DNA from: JAVEVH01 sp964430365
GTDB lineage: Bacteria > Patescibacteriota > Dojkabacteria > SC72
Assembly: GCA_964430365.1 (NCBI GenBank)
Contig: CAYSEU010000001.1
Span: forward strand, 1 to 48,908
DNA: 48,908 bases
Reading direction: 5' to 3'
Positions 32,591 to 39,752 of this stretch are shown here, in pieces (the stretch's first letter is position 1; each line of letters opens with the position of its first letter). Both the position numbers and the translations under genes were made by a program. The notes beneath the pieces were generated by a model. It was not told the DNA's origin and did no database searches. It saw only the letters and a list, made by a program, of their open reading frames with translations.

Positions 32591-33412
32591 TCAATCAGAA
32601 AGTTCCATACTTTCTAGTATTGAGTCTAATGTCTCTAAGTCCTCAAGGGTAGCATTTGCAGTTGGTCCGTAGTCGTAGGAGGTTGCTGCTGGTCCAGTTG
32701 AAGGTTGGAATTCTAATCCATCAAAGGTTACTAATGTAGGTACGCAAGATGGTTCAAAGTAGTTATTTCCATCTATTGTATCATAGTTATACTCTCTTTC
32801 TACTCTTCTAAAAACCTTCCCTAACCATTCAAATTCAGAGTACTGTTCGTTAGTAAAGTCATCTATATTTAATTGAGTTCCACTAACTTGGTTGTCTGAT
32901 AATATTTGATTGTAATATGTTGTACTTTCATCAGTAAATTTTGCATAATTAGGACACCCAGCAAACCCTATTCCATATATTGCCTTAAGGTAGAACATTT
33001 CTACATCATTTTTGAAAATCTTCAAACCTGTTAACCCAGTAAAGGTTTCTTCATCAGGAAGCATATCTGTGCCAGTTCCATTGTAGTATTCTTCTATACT
33101 CCAATCAGAGATACTCCATTGAGTAGGTAGCTGAGCAGTAAAGGTTTCACCTTCGTATGCAATAAATGCTGGAGTTTCATCTCCCTGCTCATTTCCATCC
33201 CCCTGTTCTTGTGCATTTTCATTTTGCGGATTTAAGATCTTTACATTATCTAAAATCTCAGTAAAAAAGAGTAGGTAGAGGAATACTAAAGTTATAACTA
33301 AAATTAAACATAGTATTATTGTAAGCACAGGAGGTTGTTTCTTCTCAGGAGGTTTTATTGGGGTAATACTTTCTATTGGGTTCTCCATAATTGGAGGATT
33401 AATATTATCCAT
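32591..33412 (-). CDS. Single-helix surface protein of the pilus locus
   Basis: 273 aa from ATG 33412 (MDNINPPIMENP); a TTG at 33430 is possible but less likely. A proline-rich cytoplasmic tail (1-31) is followed by one hydrophobic helix (about 33-55), an acidic E/Q/G linker, then an outer domain of about 190 aa with few cysteines. No family is recognised. Its position between the VWC-like protein and the major pilin suggests an envelope role beside the pilus. Confidence 0.65.
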   Translation of the reverse strand: MDNINPPIMENPIESITPIKPPEKKQPPVLTIILCLILVITLVFLYLLFFTEILDNVKILNPQNENAQEQGDGNEQGDETPAFIAYEGETFTAQLPTQWSISDWSIEEYYNGTGTDMLPDEETFTGLTGLKIFKNDVEMFYLKAIYGIGFAGCPNYAKFTDESTTYYNQILSDNQVSGTQLNIDDFTNEQYSEFEWLGKVFRRVEREYNYDTIDGNNYFEPSCVPTLVTFDGLEFQPSTGPAATSYDYGPTANATLEDLETLDSILESMELSD

Positions 33413-33449
33413 AGGAAAGATACCTAACAAATTATATTAATATCTTACA

Positions 33450-33749
33450 TTAGGGGAGGGGAGATTCAAATACCTGATCTACAGGACAAGTGGTTCCGTC
33501 ATCACATAGTTGAGGGCTTTCACATTCGTTTTGTGTACATACTGTTTCTCCTGTATGACAGAAACATATATTACATCCATCAATAGATTCATAGGTTTCT
33601 TTATCAGCATATGCCCAACCATTGTATTCACACTTGGGAGATTCTCTTAATTTGTTTATATTTTCTGTATAGAGGATATAGCTAATTAGACCAATAACTA
33701 TGGTTCCTAGTGTAATGGCGAGTGTATATCCAAAACTTTTTTCTTCCAT
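33450..33749 (-). CDS. Single-helix protein with VWC/pacifastin-like cysteine knot
   Basis: 99 aa. One membrane helix (about 8-28) leads to an outer domain with eight cysteines: C..YNGWAYADKETYESIDGCNICFCHTGETVCTQNEC, then CDDGTTC. The CNxCxC...xCTxxxC spacing is that of the pacifastin/von Willebrand factor C-type knot known from animal and some bacterial surface proteins. Disulfide formation outside the cell is inferred. First gene before the pilus block; a 14-bp palindrome precedes it. Confidence 0.65.
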   Translation of the reverse strand: MEEKSFGYTLAITLGTIVIGLISYILYTENINKLRESPKCEYNGWAYADKETYESIDGCNICFCHTGETVCTQNECESPQLCDDGTTCPVDQVFESPLP

Positions 33750-33757
33750 ATCTAATA

Positions 33758-33771
33758 CTAAAATATTTTAG
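33758..33771. repeat. 14-bp palindrome before the cysteine-knot gene
   Basis: CTAAAATATTTTAG is a perfect inverted repeat lying 9 nt upstream of the minus-strand ATG at 33749 and 22 nt past the tRNA-Ser(GCT) 3' end. It could be an operator; in A/T-rich DNA chance is possible. Confidence 0.3.
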
Positions 33772-33792
33772 AAAGGAATGTAAGAGGAAATA

Positions 33793-33881
33793 CGGAGAGG
33801 GCGGGATTCGAACCCGCGGTAGGCTTTGACACCTACGACTCGTTAGCAGTGAGTTCCTTTCGACCACTCAGGCACCTCTCC
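33793..33881 (-). tRNA. tRNA-Ser(GCT)
   Basis: Minus strand. Acceptor GGAGAGG/CCTCTCC; anticodon loop CTGCTAA (anticodon GCT) closed by a stem with one A.C mismatch next to the loop. The variable arm pairs GTAGG with CCTAC, the T arm is GCGGG/CCCGC, and the discriminator is G. CCA is not encoded. Confidence 0.94.
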
Positions 33882-33897
33882 ATTAATAAACGATGTA

Positions 33898-33906
33898 ATT
33901 ATATCA
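33898..33906 (-). promoter_or_regulatory. Extended -10 promoter of tRNA-Ser(GCT)
   Basis: Minus-strand TGATATAAT, 16 nt before the tRNA 5' end. Confidence 0.6.
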
Positions 33907-33950
33907 TACCTTTTAGTAGATATTGATACAAAATTCCTTTAAAATACACT

Positions 33951-34820
33951 ATGTACTTAGGAGCACACGTTTCCTCTGGTGGAGGAATAGAAAATGCAAT
34001 TAAAGAGGGAGATAGGTATGACATCAATAGTATACAGATGATGCCTACTGCCCCTATGAGATGGGCTACTAAGAGCATACCCGAAGAGAGCGTGGAGAGG
34101 TTTGTGGAGCAGCTTAAGGGTTCTGTTGTAAAGAAAATATTAATACATGGCATATATCTAACTAATTTAGCAAGAGATGATAAACAGCTTTTTCATCTGG
34201 GTAAGATGGGTTTAGTTGTATATTTAGATTTTGCAAATAGAGTAGAGGAGTTAATTAAGAAAAATGATTTAGATGTAGAAATATTAGGGGTATGTTTTCA
34301 TCCTGGATCTCAAAAAGAGCTTAACTATGAAGATAGCTTAGAAAGAATTTCATACGGTATGGATTGGGTGTTAGATGAAGTGGGGGGCAGTCAGTGGTTA
34401 TTAATAGAGAGTACTGCTGGAACAGGTACGAATATGGGTAGGAGTTTTACTGAATTAAAAAGTATGAGAGATGGATGTAGGGGTAAAGATAGGGTAGGGT
34501 ATGTATTAGATACTCAGCATACATATGCAGCAGGGTATGACTGGGTTAATGATATGGAGAGTGTTGTAAGAGAGATTGGAGAAACATTGGGATATGATAG
34601 GGTAAAATCCATACATCTAAATGATTCACTAATGGATCTTGGTTCTAACAAAGATAGACATGCAGACCTAGGAAAGGGTAAATTAGGTGAAGAAACAATA
34701 TCTAAGATTCTAAAGAGAGAAGAATTTGAAAATATACCATTCATATTAGAGACTCCAGCTTTAAAAAGTTCTAAAACAATGGGAGAGGAAATATCCAAAT
34801 TAAAAGAATTAGCAAAATGA
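33951..34820 (+). CDS. nfo: Endonuclease IV (AP endonuclease)
   Basis: 289 aa, a TIM-barrel enzyme with three metal ions. Recognisable ligand segments are LGAHVSSGGG (residues 3-12), CFHPGS, LIESTAGTG, VLDTQHTYAAGYD, IHLNDS, DRHADLGKG and FILETP, all in family order. It cuts DNA 5' of abasic sites in base-excision repair. A TAAAAT 5 nt before the ATG would give a near-leaderless mRNA. The stop overlaps the helicase start by 4 nt. Confidence 0.96.
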   Translation: MYLGAHVSSGGGIENAIKEGDRYDINSIQMMPTAPMRWATKSIPEESVERFVEQLKGSVVKKILIHGIYLTNLARDDKQLFHLGKMGLVVYLDFANRVEELIKKNDLDVEILGVCFHPGSQKELNYEDSLERISYGMDWVLDEVGGSQWLLIESTAGTGTNMGRSFTELKSMRDGCRGKDRVGYVLDTQHTYAAGYDWVNDMESVVREIGETLGYDRVKSIHLNDSLMDLGSNKDRHADLGKGKLGEETISKILKREEFENIPFILETPALKSSKTMGEEISKLKELAK

Positions 34821-37800
34821 ATATAAATCTAAATGAGAAACAGAAGTTAGCAGTGGAACATAAGAAGGGAGCACTACTCATTATTGCAGGGGCAGGTACT
34901 GGTAAGACAGCCGTAATTACACAAAGGATAGTACATATTATTGAGAATAAATGGGCTACTCCTAGTGAGATATTAGCACTTACATTTACAGATAAAGCTG
35001 CAAATGAAATGTTGGAGAGAGTAGATGAGAATTTGCCACTGGGATATGGAGATATATGGATATCTACATTCCATTCTTTCTGTGATCGTATATTAAGACA
35101 GGAGGGTCAATATATTGGTTTAGATACTAGCTACTCAATGATGTCTTCTGCTCAAAGCTATATATTCTTTAGAAAGCATCTATTTGATTTCTCATTAAAG
35201 AAATTTAGACCGTATGGTAATCCAACCAAATTTATTGATGACATACTTAAGCATTTTTCTAGACTTCAAGATGAGGATGTATCTCCTGCTGAGTATTTAG
35301 AATATGCTAAGTCTCTTCCTAAGAGAGGACCTGCTGCTAAGGAAGAGTTTGAGGATATTTTAGAATTAGCTACTGTATATAGTGAGTATACTGATTTAAA
35401 GTTAAAGAATTCTAAGATAGATTTTGGAGATTTAATACTACTCACTATTAAACTCTTTAGAGAGAAACCAAACGTATTAAAAAGATACCAAGAGAAATTC
35501 AAATATATATTGGTAGACGAATTCCAAGACACCAACTATACACAAAGTGTATTAGTAAATATTCTCTCTGGGTTAGATCCTAAAAAGGATAGTAGTAAGA
35601 TTGGAAAGGTTAATCCGAATCTAACTGTAGTAGGTGATGATGACCAAGCGATATACAAATTTAGAGGTGCCGCTATCTCCAATATCTTACAATTTAAACA
35701 GAATTTCCCTAAAGCAAAAGAAGTAGTACTTACCGAGAATTACAGATCTAGACAAGAGATATTAGATGCAGCGTATACCCTGATTAAGAACAACAATCCA
35801 TATAGGTTAGAGGTAACAGAAAAGATTGAGAAGAGGTTAGAGTCTAGAACTACATATGAACCAGATGTAGATTCAGTAAACTTAGTAGTTGCACAAACTG
35901 AAGATGCAGAATCAGAATGGGTTGCAAAAGAGATACTTACATTAACTGGTCATAGTGAAGAGACCGTAGTAGAGGATACCCAGAAATTTAATGAGAAGGG
36001 TCAATCTAGCTTTGTAGAGTTACAACCAGATAGGAAGTACAAATTCTCAGATATAGCAATATTGGTAAGAGCTAATTCTCATGCAGATAGTGTAATACAA
36101 AATCTTAGATACTTAGGTATACCATTTAAATTAGGTGGCTCTAGAGGTTTATATTTTAGAGATGAGATAAAGGTATTAATATCATTTCTAAGAGTATTAG
36201 TAGATTACAAAGATGAAATCTCTATGTACAAACTTTTAAGTATGCAACAATGGGGTTTGTCTGCTAGAGAATTTTTAGAATTAAATAGGTTAAAAAAAGA
36301 AGACAATATCTCTATGCTTGAGGAATTAGAAGGGATATTTGGAATAACGGTAGGGGAGAATGTTGAGTTTAATCTGAGTAATATGGGGGAGAAAATTCTT
36401 TCTCCAGAGTCTGTAGATGGATTAAAAAAGTTTTTAACAATCCTTAATGAGTGTGTAAATATGGTTAAAGAGAATATATCTGTAGGACAAATCCTCTATC
36501 ACTTCGTACAAGAGAGTGGATATATTAATTCGTTTTTAGATGAAGAAACAAGTCAATCTCAATTTAAGATTGGGAATATATCTAAATTCTTTAATACTCT
36601 TAAAGAGTATGAGAAAGACAATTCCGATTCTAATGTATATGAATATGTAGAATTCCTTAATTACAGTATAGAGGTTGGAGACTCTCCACTAGTAGATCAA
36701 ACAGAGTTAAATGAATATGATGCAGTAAATATCCTAACCGTACATAGTGCAAAGGGTTTAGAATTCCCTATCGTATTCCTAATTAATTTGGTATCAGATA
36801 GGTTCCCTTCCCGAAGTAGGAAAGACCAAATCCCTATGCCTCAGAGATTAATAAAAGAGACATTGCCAACAGAGGGTGAATCAGATGAGAATATCCAGGA
36901 GGAGAGAAGACTCTTCTATGTAGGAGCAACCAGAGCAAAAGAGAAACTGTATTTAACAGCTGCTAACTTCTATGGTGATGCGAAGAGAAAAAAGAAGGGT
37001 AGTATATTTTTAAGTGAGATATTAGATAGAGATACTACACAGGAGTTTGATAACCCTAAAATAGTTAAATCGAGTGATGAAACAAATATGTATATGCCAA
37101 AAAGTAATGATAGTTTACTACCTGAAGATATAAAATTAGATGTGGGTAAGAAGGTAAGTTACTCACAGATTAATCTGTATGAAGATTGTCCTAAGAAGTA
37201 TGAGTATGCGTATGTTTTACAAATACCAGGCAAACCTAGTGCCGCTCTTTCTTTTGGTAATACAGTTCATAATACTCTTAAGGATTTTTACTCTCTACTT
37301 CTAAAGTACAATGAAGGGTTAGGTATTACAGATATCCCTACTAAAGAAGATTTACTTGAACTTTTCGAAAAGCATTGGTCTAAATCAGGATATCAAAGTA
37401 AGAGTCATGAACTACAGAGGAAAGAAAGTGGAGTAAAGATTATGGGAGAATTTTATGACAAACTATTTACTACGAAACAAACTCCATACAAATTAGAACA
37501 GTCTTTTACAGTGAATTTACCTGAGAGTAGCTTTGTAGGAAAGATAGATAGGATGGATTTAATAGAAATGAAAGAGGGTATTGCACATGTAGAAATTATC
37601 GATTACAAAACTGGTAAGGTAAAAAGTCCAGCAGATATTAAAAAGGATTTACAGTTGCCTTTGTACGCAATATTTGCAGAACAGAGTTTAGGTGTAAAAG
37701 TAGTTAAAGCTAAATATATATTTGTAGAAGATTGTGTTGAGATAGAGGTAGATATATCACAAGAGAGGAGAGAAAGGGCAAAAGAGAATGTATATGAGGT

Positions 37801-37900
37801 AATAGAGAATATTAAAAGTAGGGAGTTTACTCCAACACCAAGTATGTTTAAATGCCAATATTGTGATTACAAATCCATATGTGAAGATGCTATATTATAA
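34817..37900 (+). CDS. UvrD/PcrA-like helicase fused to a RecB/Cas4-type nuclease
   Basis: 1027 aa. The SF1A helicase part (about 1-760) has Walker A GAGTGKTA (25-32), motif II LVDEFQDTN, motif III DDDQAIYKFRGA, motif V VHSAKGLEFPIVF and motif VI RRLFYVGATRAKEKL. The C-terminal PD-(D/E)XK nuclease (about 785-1027) has CPKKYEY, the HNTLKDFY histidine, GKIDRMDL, DYKTGK and a final CQYCDYKSIC. The four cysteines (one near 791, three near 1013-1022) would hold a 4Fe-4S cluster, as in AddB and Cas4. It is likely a single-chain break-resection or repair enzyme, coupled to nfo by a 4-nt overlap. Confidence 0.92.
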   Translation: MNINLNEKQKLAVEHKKGALLIIAGAGTGKTAVITQRIVHIIENKWATPSEILALTFTDKAANEMLERVDENLPLGYGDIWISTFHSFCDRILRQEGQYIGLDTSYSMMSSAQSYIFFRKHLFDFSLKKFRPYGNPTKFIDDILKHFSRLQDEDVSPAEYLEYAKSLPKRGPAAKEEFEDILELATVYSEYTDLKLKNSKIDFGDLILLTIKLFREKPNVLKRYQEKFKYILVDEFQDTNYTQSVLVNILSGLDPKKDSSKIGKVNPNLTVVGDDDQAIYKFRGAAISNILQFKQNFPKAKEVVLTENYRSRQEILDAAYTLIKNNNPYRLEVTEKIEKRLESRTTYEPDVDSVNLVVAQTEDAESEWVAKEILTLTGHSEETVVEDTQKFNEKGQSSFVELQPDRKYKFSDIAILVRANSHADSVIQNLRYLGIPFKLGGSRGLYFRDEIKVLISFLRVLVDYKDEISMYKLLSMQQWGLSAREFLELNRLKKEDNISMLEELEGIFGITVGENVEFNLSNMGEKILSPESVDGLKKFLTILNECVNMVKENISVGQILYHFVQESGYINSFLDEETSQSQFKIGNISKFFNTLKEYEKDNSDSNVYEYVEFLNYSIEVGDSPLVDQTELNEYDAVNILTVHSAKGLEFPIVFLINLVSDRFPSRSRKDQIPMPQRLIKETLPTEGESDENIQEERRLFYVGATRAKEKLYLTAANFYGDAKRKKKGSIFLSEILDRDTTQEFDNPKIVKSSDETNMYMPKSNDSLLPEDIKLDVGKKVSYSQINLYEDCPKKYEYAYVLQIPGKPSAALSFGNTVHNTLKDFYSLLLKYNEGLGITDIPTKEDLLELFEKHWSKSGYQSKSHELQRKESGVKIMGEFYDKLFTTKQTPYKLEQSFTVNLPESSFVGKIDRMDLIEMKEGIAHVEIIDYKTGKVKSPADIKKDLQLPLYAIFAEQSLGVKVVKAKYIFVEDCVEIEVDISQERRERAKENVYEVIENIKSREFTPTPSMFKCQYCDYKSICEDAIL

Positions 37901-37905
37901 TTAGG

Positions 37906-37934
37906 TTTAAAAAAGAGTAGAAGTTTAGTATAAT
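37906..37934 (+). promoter_or_regulatory. Promoter of the tandem two-helix protein operon
   Basis: TTTAAA (37906-37911), a 17-nt spacer and TATAAT (37929-37934). The start would fall near 37941, about 5 nt before the ATG at 37946. Confidence 0.6.
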
Positions 37935-37945
37935 TCGTGGTGCTT

Positions 37946-38266
37946 ATGATAATAAACAGTTCTAAAATATATGCGAGCTCTCTAAGTGATATACTTCTGG
38001 ATTTACAAGAGGGGACAGAAAATACCGAGGGATTAGGTCCTTTTATGTCTACTATTTTAAATTTCGCGATACCCCTAAGTGCTCTTTCTGTATTTGTATT
38101 ACTCTCTTTTGCGGCCTATAAATTAATGACAAGTCAGGGTAATCCAGATAAGCTAAAGGATGCTAAAGAACAGATTAGTAATGCGATAATAGGGTTTATA
38201 TTCATAATCCTCTCTGTTGCTATACTATTTTTACTAAGTGATATCTTAAATATAAATATTAGATAA
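37946..38266 (+). CDS. TrbC/VirB2-like two-helix membrane protein 1
   Basis: I choose ATG 37946 (MIINSSKIYASS); a GTG at 37937 is only 2 nt past the -10. The 106-aa product has two hydrophobic helices (about 42-62 and 82-102) joined by a polar loop SQGNPDKLKDAKEQISNAIIG. The loop and second-helix pattern G(N/D/E)xxKxxxA...xAIIGxx recurs in the next four genes. In CPR genomes such proteins are annotated as TrbC/VirB2-like type IV secretion pilins. It is the most divergent copy and lacks a clear signal peptide. Confidence 0.65.
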   Translation: MIINSSKIYASSLSDILLDLQEGTENTEGLGPFMSTILNFAIPLSALSVFVLLSFAAYKLMTSQGNPDKLKDAKEQISNAIIGFIFIILSVAILFLLSDILNINIR

Positions 38267-38271
38267 AGAAG

Positions 38272-38607
38272 ATGAAGAAAGAAAGGATTCTACTCTCTGC
38301 TACAGCTATAGATTCAATAGGAGGATACTTTTTCCCACAGCCTGACTTTAATAAAGAGTTTACAACCTTAGAAGGGGTATTAGGAATTATTGCAGATTTA
38401 TTAGGAGTCGCAGTGGGTCTTTCTGCAGTAGTTGCAATAGCGATAATTCTTTATTCGGGATTTTTATATATAACATCCACAGGGGAGCCAGAGAATATCA
38501 GTAAAGCAGGTAAAGCATTAACAGCTGCAATTGTGGGTCTGATTATAGTATTTCTTGCTAGAGTAATAATTCTTTTTATATTAGACGAATTCTTACTAAA
38601 TCAGTAA
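38272..38607 (+). CDS. TrbC/VirB2-like two-helix membrane protein 2
   Basis: 111 aa, 5 nt after copy 1. Helices at about 38-65 and 85-107. The loop reads YITSTGEPENISKAGKALTAAIVGLII, the shared motif. The N-terminus (SIGGYFFPQPDFNKEF) is polar with no signal peptide. It resembles copy 3 most closely. Confidence 0.65.
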   Translation: MKKERILLSATAIDSIGGYFFPQPDFNKEFTTLEGVLGIIADLLGVAVGLSAVVAIAIILYSGFLYITSTGEPENISKAGKALTAAIVGLIIVFLARVIILFILDEFLLNQ

Positions 38608-38694
38608 GAGGTTGTATAATATATGGAAGTTGTTGCTTTAAAAGGAATGCTGTAATATAATCAGTAATTAAATATAATATTTTATACACTTAAA

Positions 38695-39060
38695 ATGAAA
38701 GATAGATTAGCAAAAATATCTTCGATTGTTCCTGTAGTATTTGGAACACTTCTTACCTCAGTAGGTAGCATTTATGCTCAAAGTTTCGATCCAAGAGCAT
38801 GGTTTCCTGAGTCAGAGGGTCCAACAGATTTAAATACGTGGATTCCTAACATGCTTGAGATTGCTGTCGGATTTGCTGCATTAGCCGCTGTTGTAATGTT
38901 AATATTTGCAGGTTTTCTATATATAACTGCAAATGGGGATGAGGCTAAGATTGGTAAAGCAACAAAGACTCTTACTTTTGCTATTGTAGGATTAGTAATC
39001 TGTTTTATAGCAGTTATACTTGTAGAATTTGTTCTTAAGAATATCTTAGGGGTTAACTAG
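38695..39060 (+). CDS. TrbC/VirB2-like protein 3 with signal peptide
   Basis: 121 aa. A Sec-type signal (MKDRLAKISSIVPVVFGTLL...SIYAQS, cleavage after YAQ likely) precedes two helices (about 51-75 and 92-115) and the motif YITANGDEAKIGKATKTLTF. The signal plus two helices matches VirB2/TrbC prepilin layout best of the five copies, so it is the likeliest fibre subunit. An 87-nt gap precedes it and an intrinsic terminator follows. Confidence 0.7.
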   Translation: MKDRLAKISSIVPVVFGTLLTSVGSIYAQSFDPRAWFPESEGPTDLNTWIPNMLEIAVGFAALAAVVMLIFAGFLYITANGDEAKIGKATKTLTFAIVGLVICFIAVILVEFVLKNILGVN

Positions 39061-39075
39061 TTTTGATTTTGAAGA

Positions 39076-39103
39076 GGGGGAAGGTAACTCTTTCCCCTTT
39101 TTT
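39076..39103 (+). terminator. Intrinsic terminator inside the two-helix gene array
   Basis: GGGGGAAG (39076-39083) pairs with CTTTCCCC (39090-39097), one G.U, with a 6-nt loop and six T after it. It separates copies 1-3 from copies 4-5, so copy 3 may be made in excess. Confidence 0.85.
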
Positions 39104-39111
39104 CTTTAAAT

Positions 39112-39384
39112 ATGTTTATAGATATTTCAAATATAAATATTGGAGTTGATTCAAATCTTACAGAGTTTTGGTTAACTACAATTAATTTTGTTATTGGATT
39201 AGCAGCTGTCTTATCAGTTATAATGATAATATCTGCAGGATTTCAGTATGTATTTTCCTTTGGTGATGGGAAGAAGATAGGGAAGGCGACATCTTCTTTA
39301 ATATTTGCAATAATTGGGTTAATATTAGTATATATAGCTCCTATTATAGTAGAGTTTGTATTAGTTAATTTCTTGGGAGTATAG
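39112..39384 (+). CDS. TrbC/VirB2-like two-helix membrane protein 4
   Basis: 90 aa, the shortest copy, 9 nt after the terminator T run. Two helices (about 24-46 and 62-85) flank FSFGDGKKIGKATSSLIFAIIG. No signal peptide. It ends 2 nt before copy 5. Confidence 0.65.
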   Translation: MFIDISNINIGVDSNLTEFWLTTINFVIGLAAVLSVIMIISAGFQYVFSFGDGKKIGKATSSLIFAIIGLILVYIAPIIVEFVLVNFLGV

Positions 39385-39386
39385 AT

Positions 39387-39716
39387 ATGGTTATTGAAAA
39401 AATTCTAAGAGTAATGTCACAACCTATATATGCAGTTGAATATGATCCCCCAAAGATAGACCCCTCTATTGAACCACCAAGATTAGAATTATTAGCACAA
39501 ACCATTGATGATCTTTTCCAATATATATTTCCTATTGGTGCCTTACTAGCCGTAGCTATGATTATCTATGGTGGATATATGTGGATTATTTCTGGAGGAG
39601 ATCCTGCTAGAAAACAACAAGCTCAGGGTGTTTTAACATGGTCTGTAATAGGTTTAGTATTTCTCTTTTTGGTAAAAGCTATTCTTACACTGATAGTAGA
39701 CTATCTTGCTTCCTAG
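39387..39716 (+). CDS. TrbC/VirB2-like two-helix membrane protein 5
   Basis: 109 aa. A proline-rich N-terminus (YDPPKIDPSIEPPRLE) precedes helices at about 46-70 and 83-106; the loop ISGGDPARKQQAQGVLTWSVIG varies the shared motif. The first 16 residues may be a weak signal ending at IYA. It is the last of the tandem set before the secreted hydrolase gene. Confidence 0.65.
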   Translation: MVIEKILRVMSQPIYAVEYDPPKIDPSIEPPRLELLAQTIDDLFQYIFPIGALLAVAMIIYGGYMWIISGGDPARKQQAQGVLTWSVIGLVFLFLVKAILTLIVDYLAS

Positions 39717-39735
39717 TTTTCCCTTTTTGAAGACG

Positions 39736-39744
39736 TGGTATAAT
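39736..39744 (+). promoter_or_regulatory. Extended -10 promoter of the SpoIID-domain gene
   Basis: TGGTATAAT, 8 nt before the ATG at 39753, so a nearly leaderless transcript is predicted. Confidence 0.65.
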
Positions 39745-39752
39745 TTGAAAGA

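Noticed and set aside
33682..33867. 61-codon minus-strand frame
   Set aside because: Mostly tRNA-Ser(GCT) translated; no coding signal.
9578..33881. Shared T-arm/acceptor sequence of tRNA-Ser genes and tmRNA as attachment-site repeats
   Set aside because: The similarity is explained by common tRNA-Ser identity and T-arm conservation; no longer flanking repeat is present.
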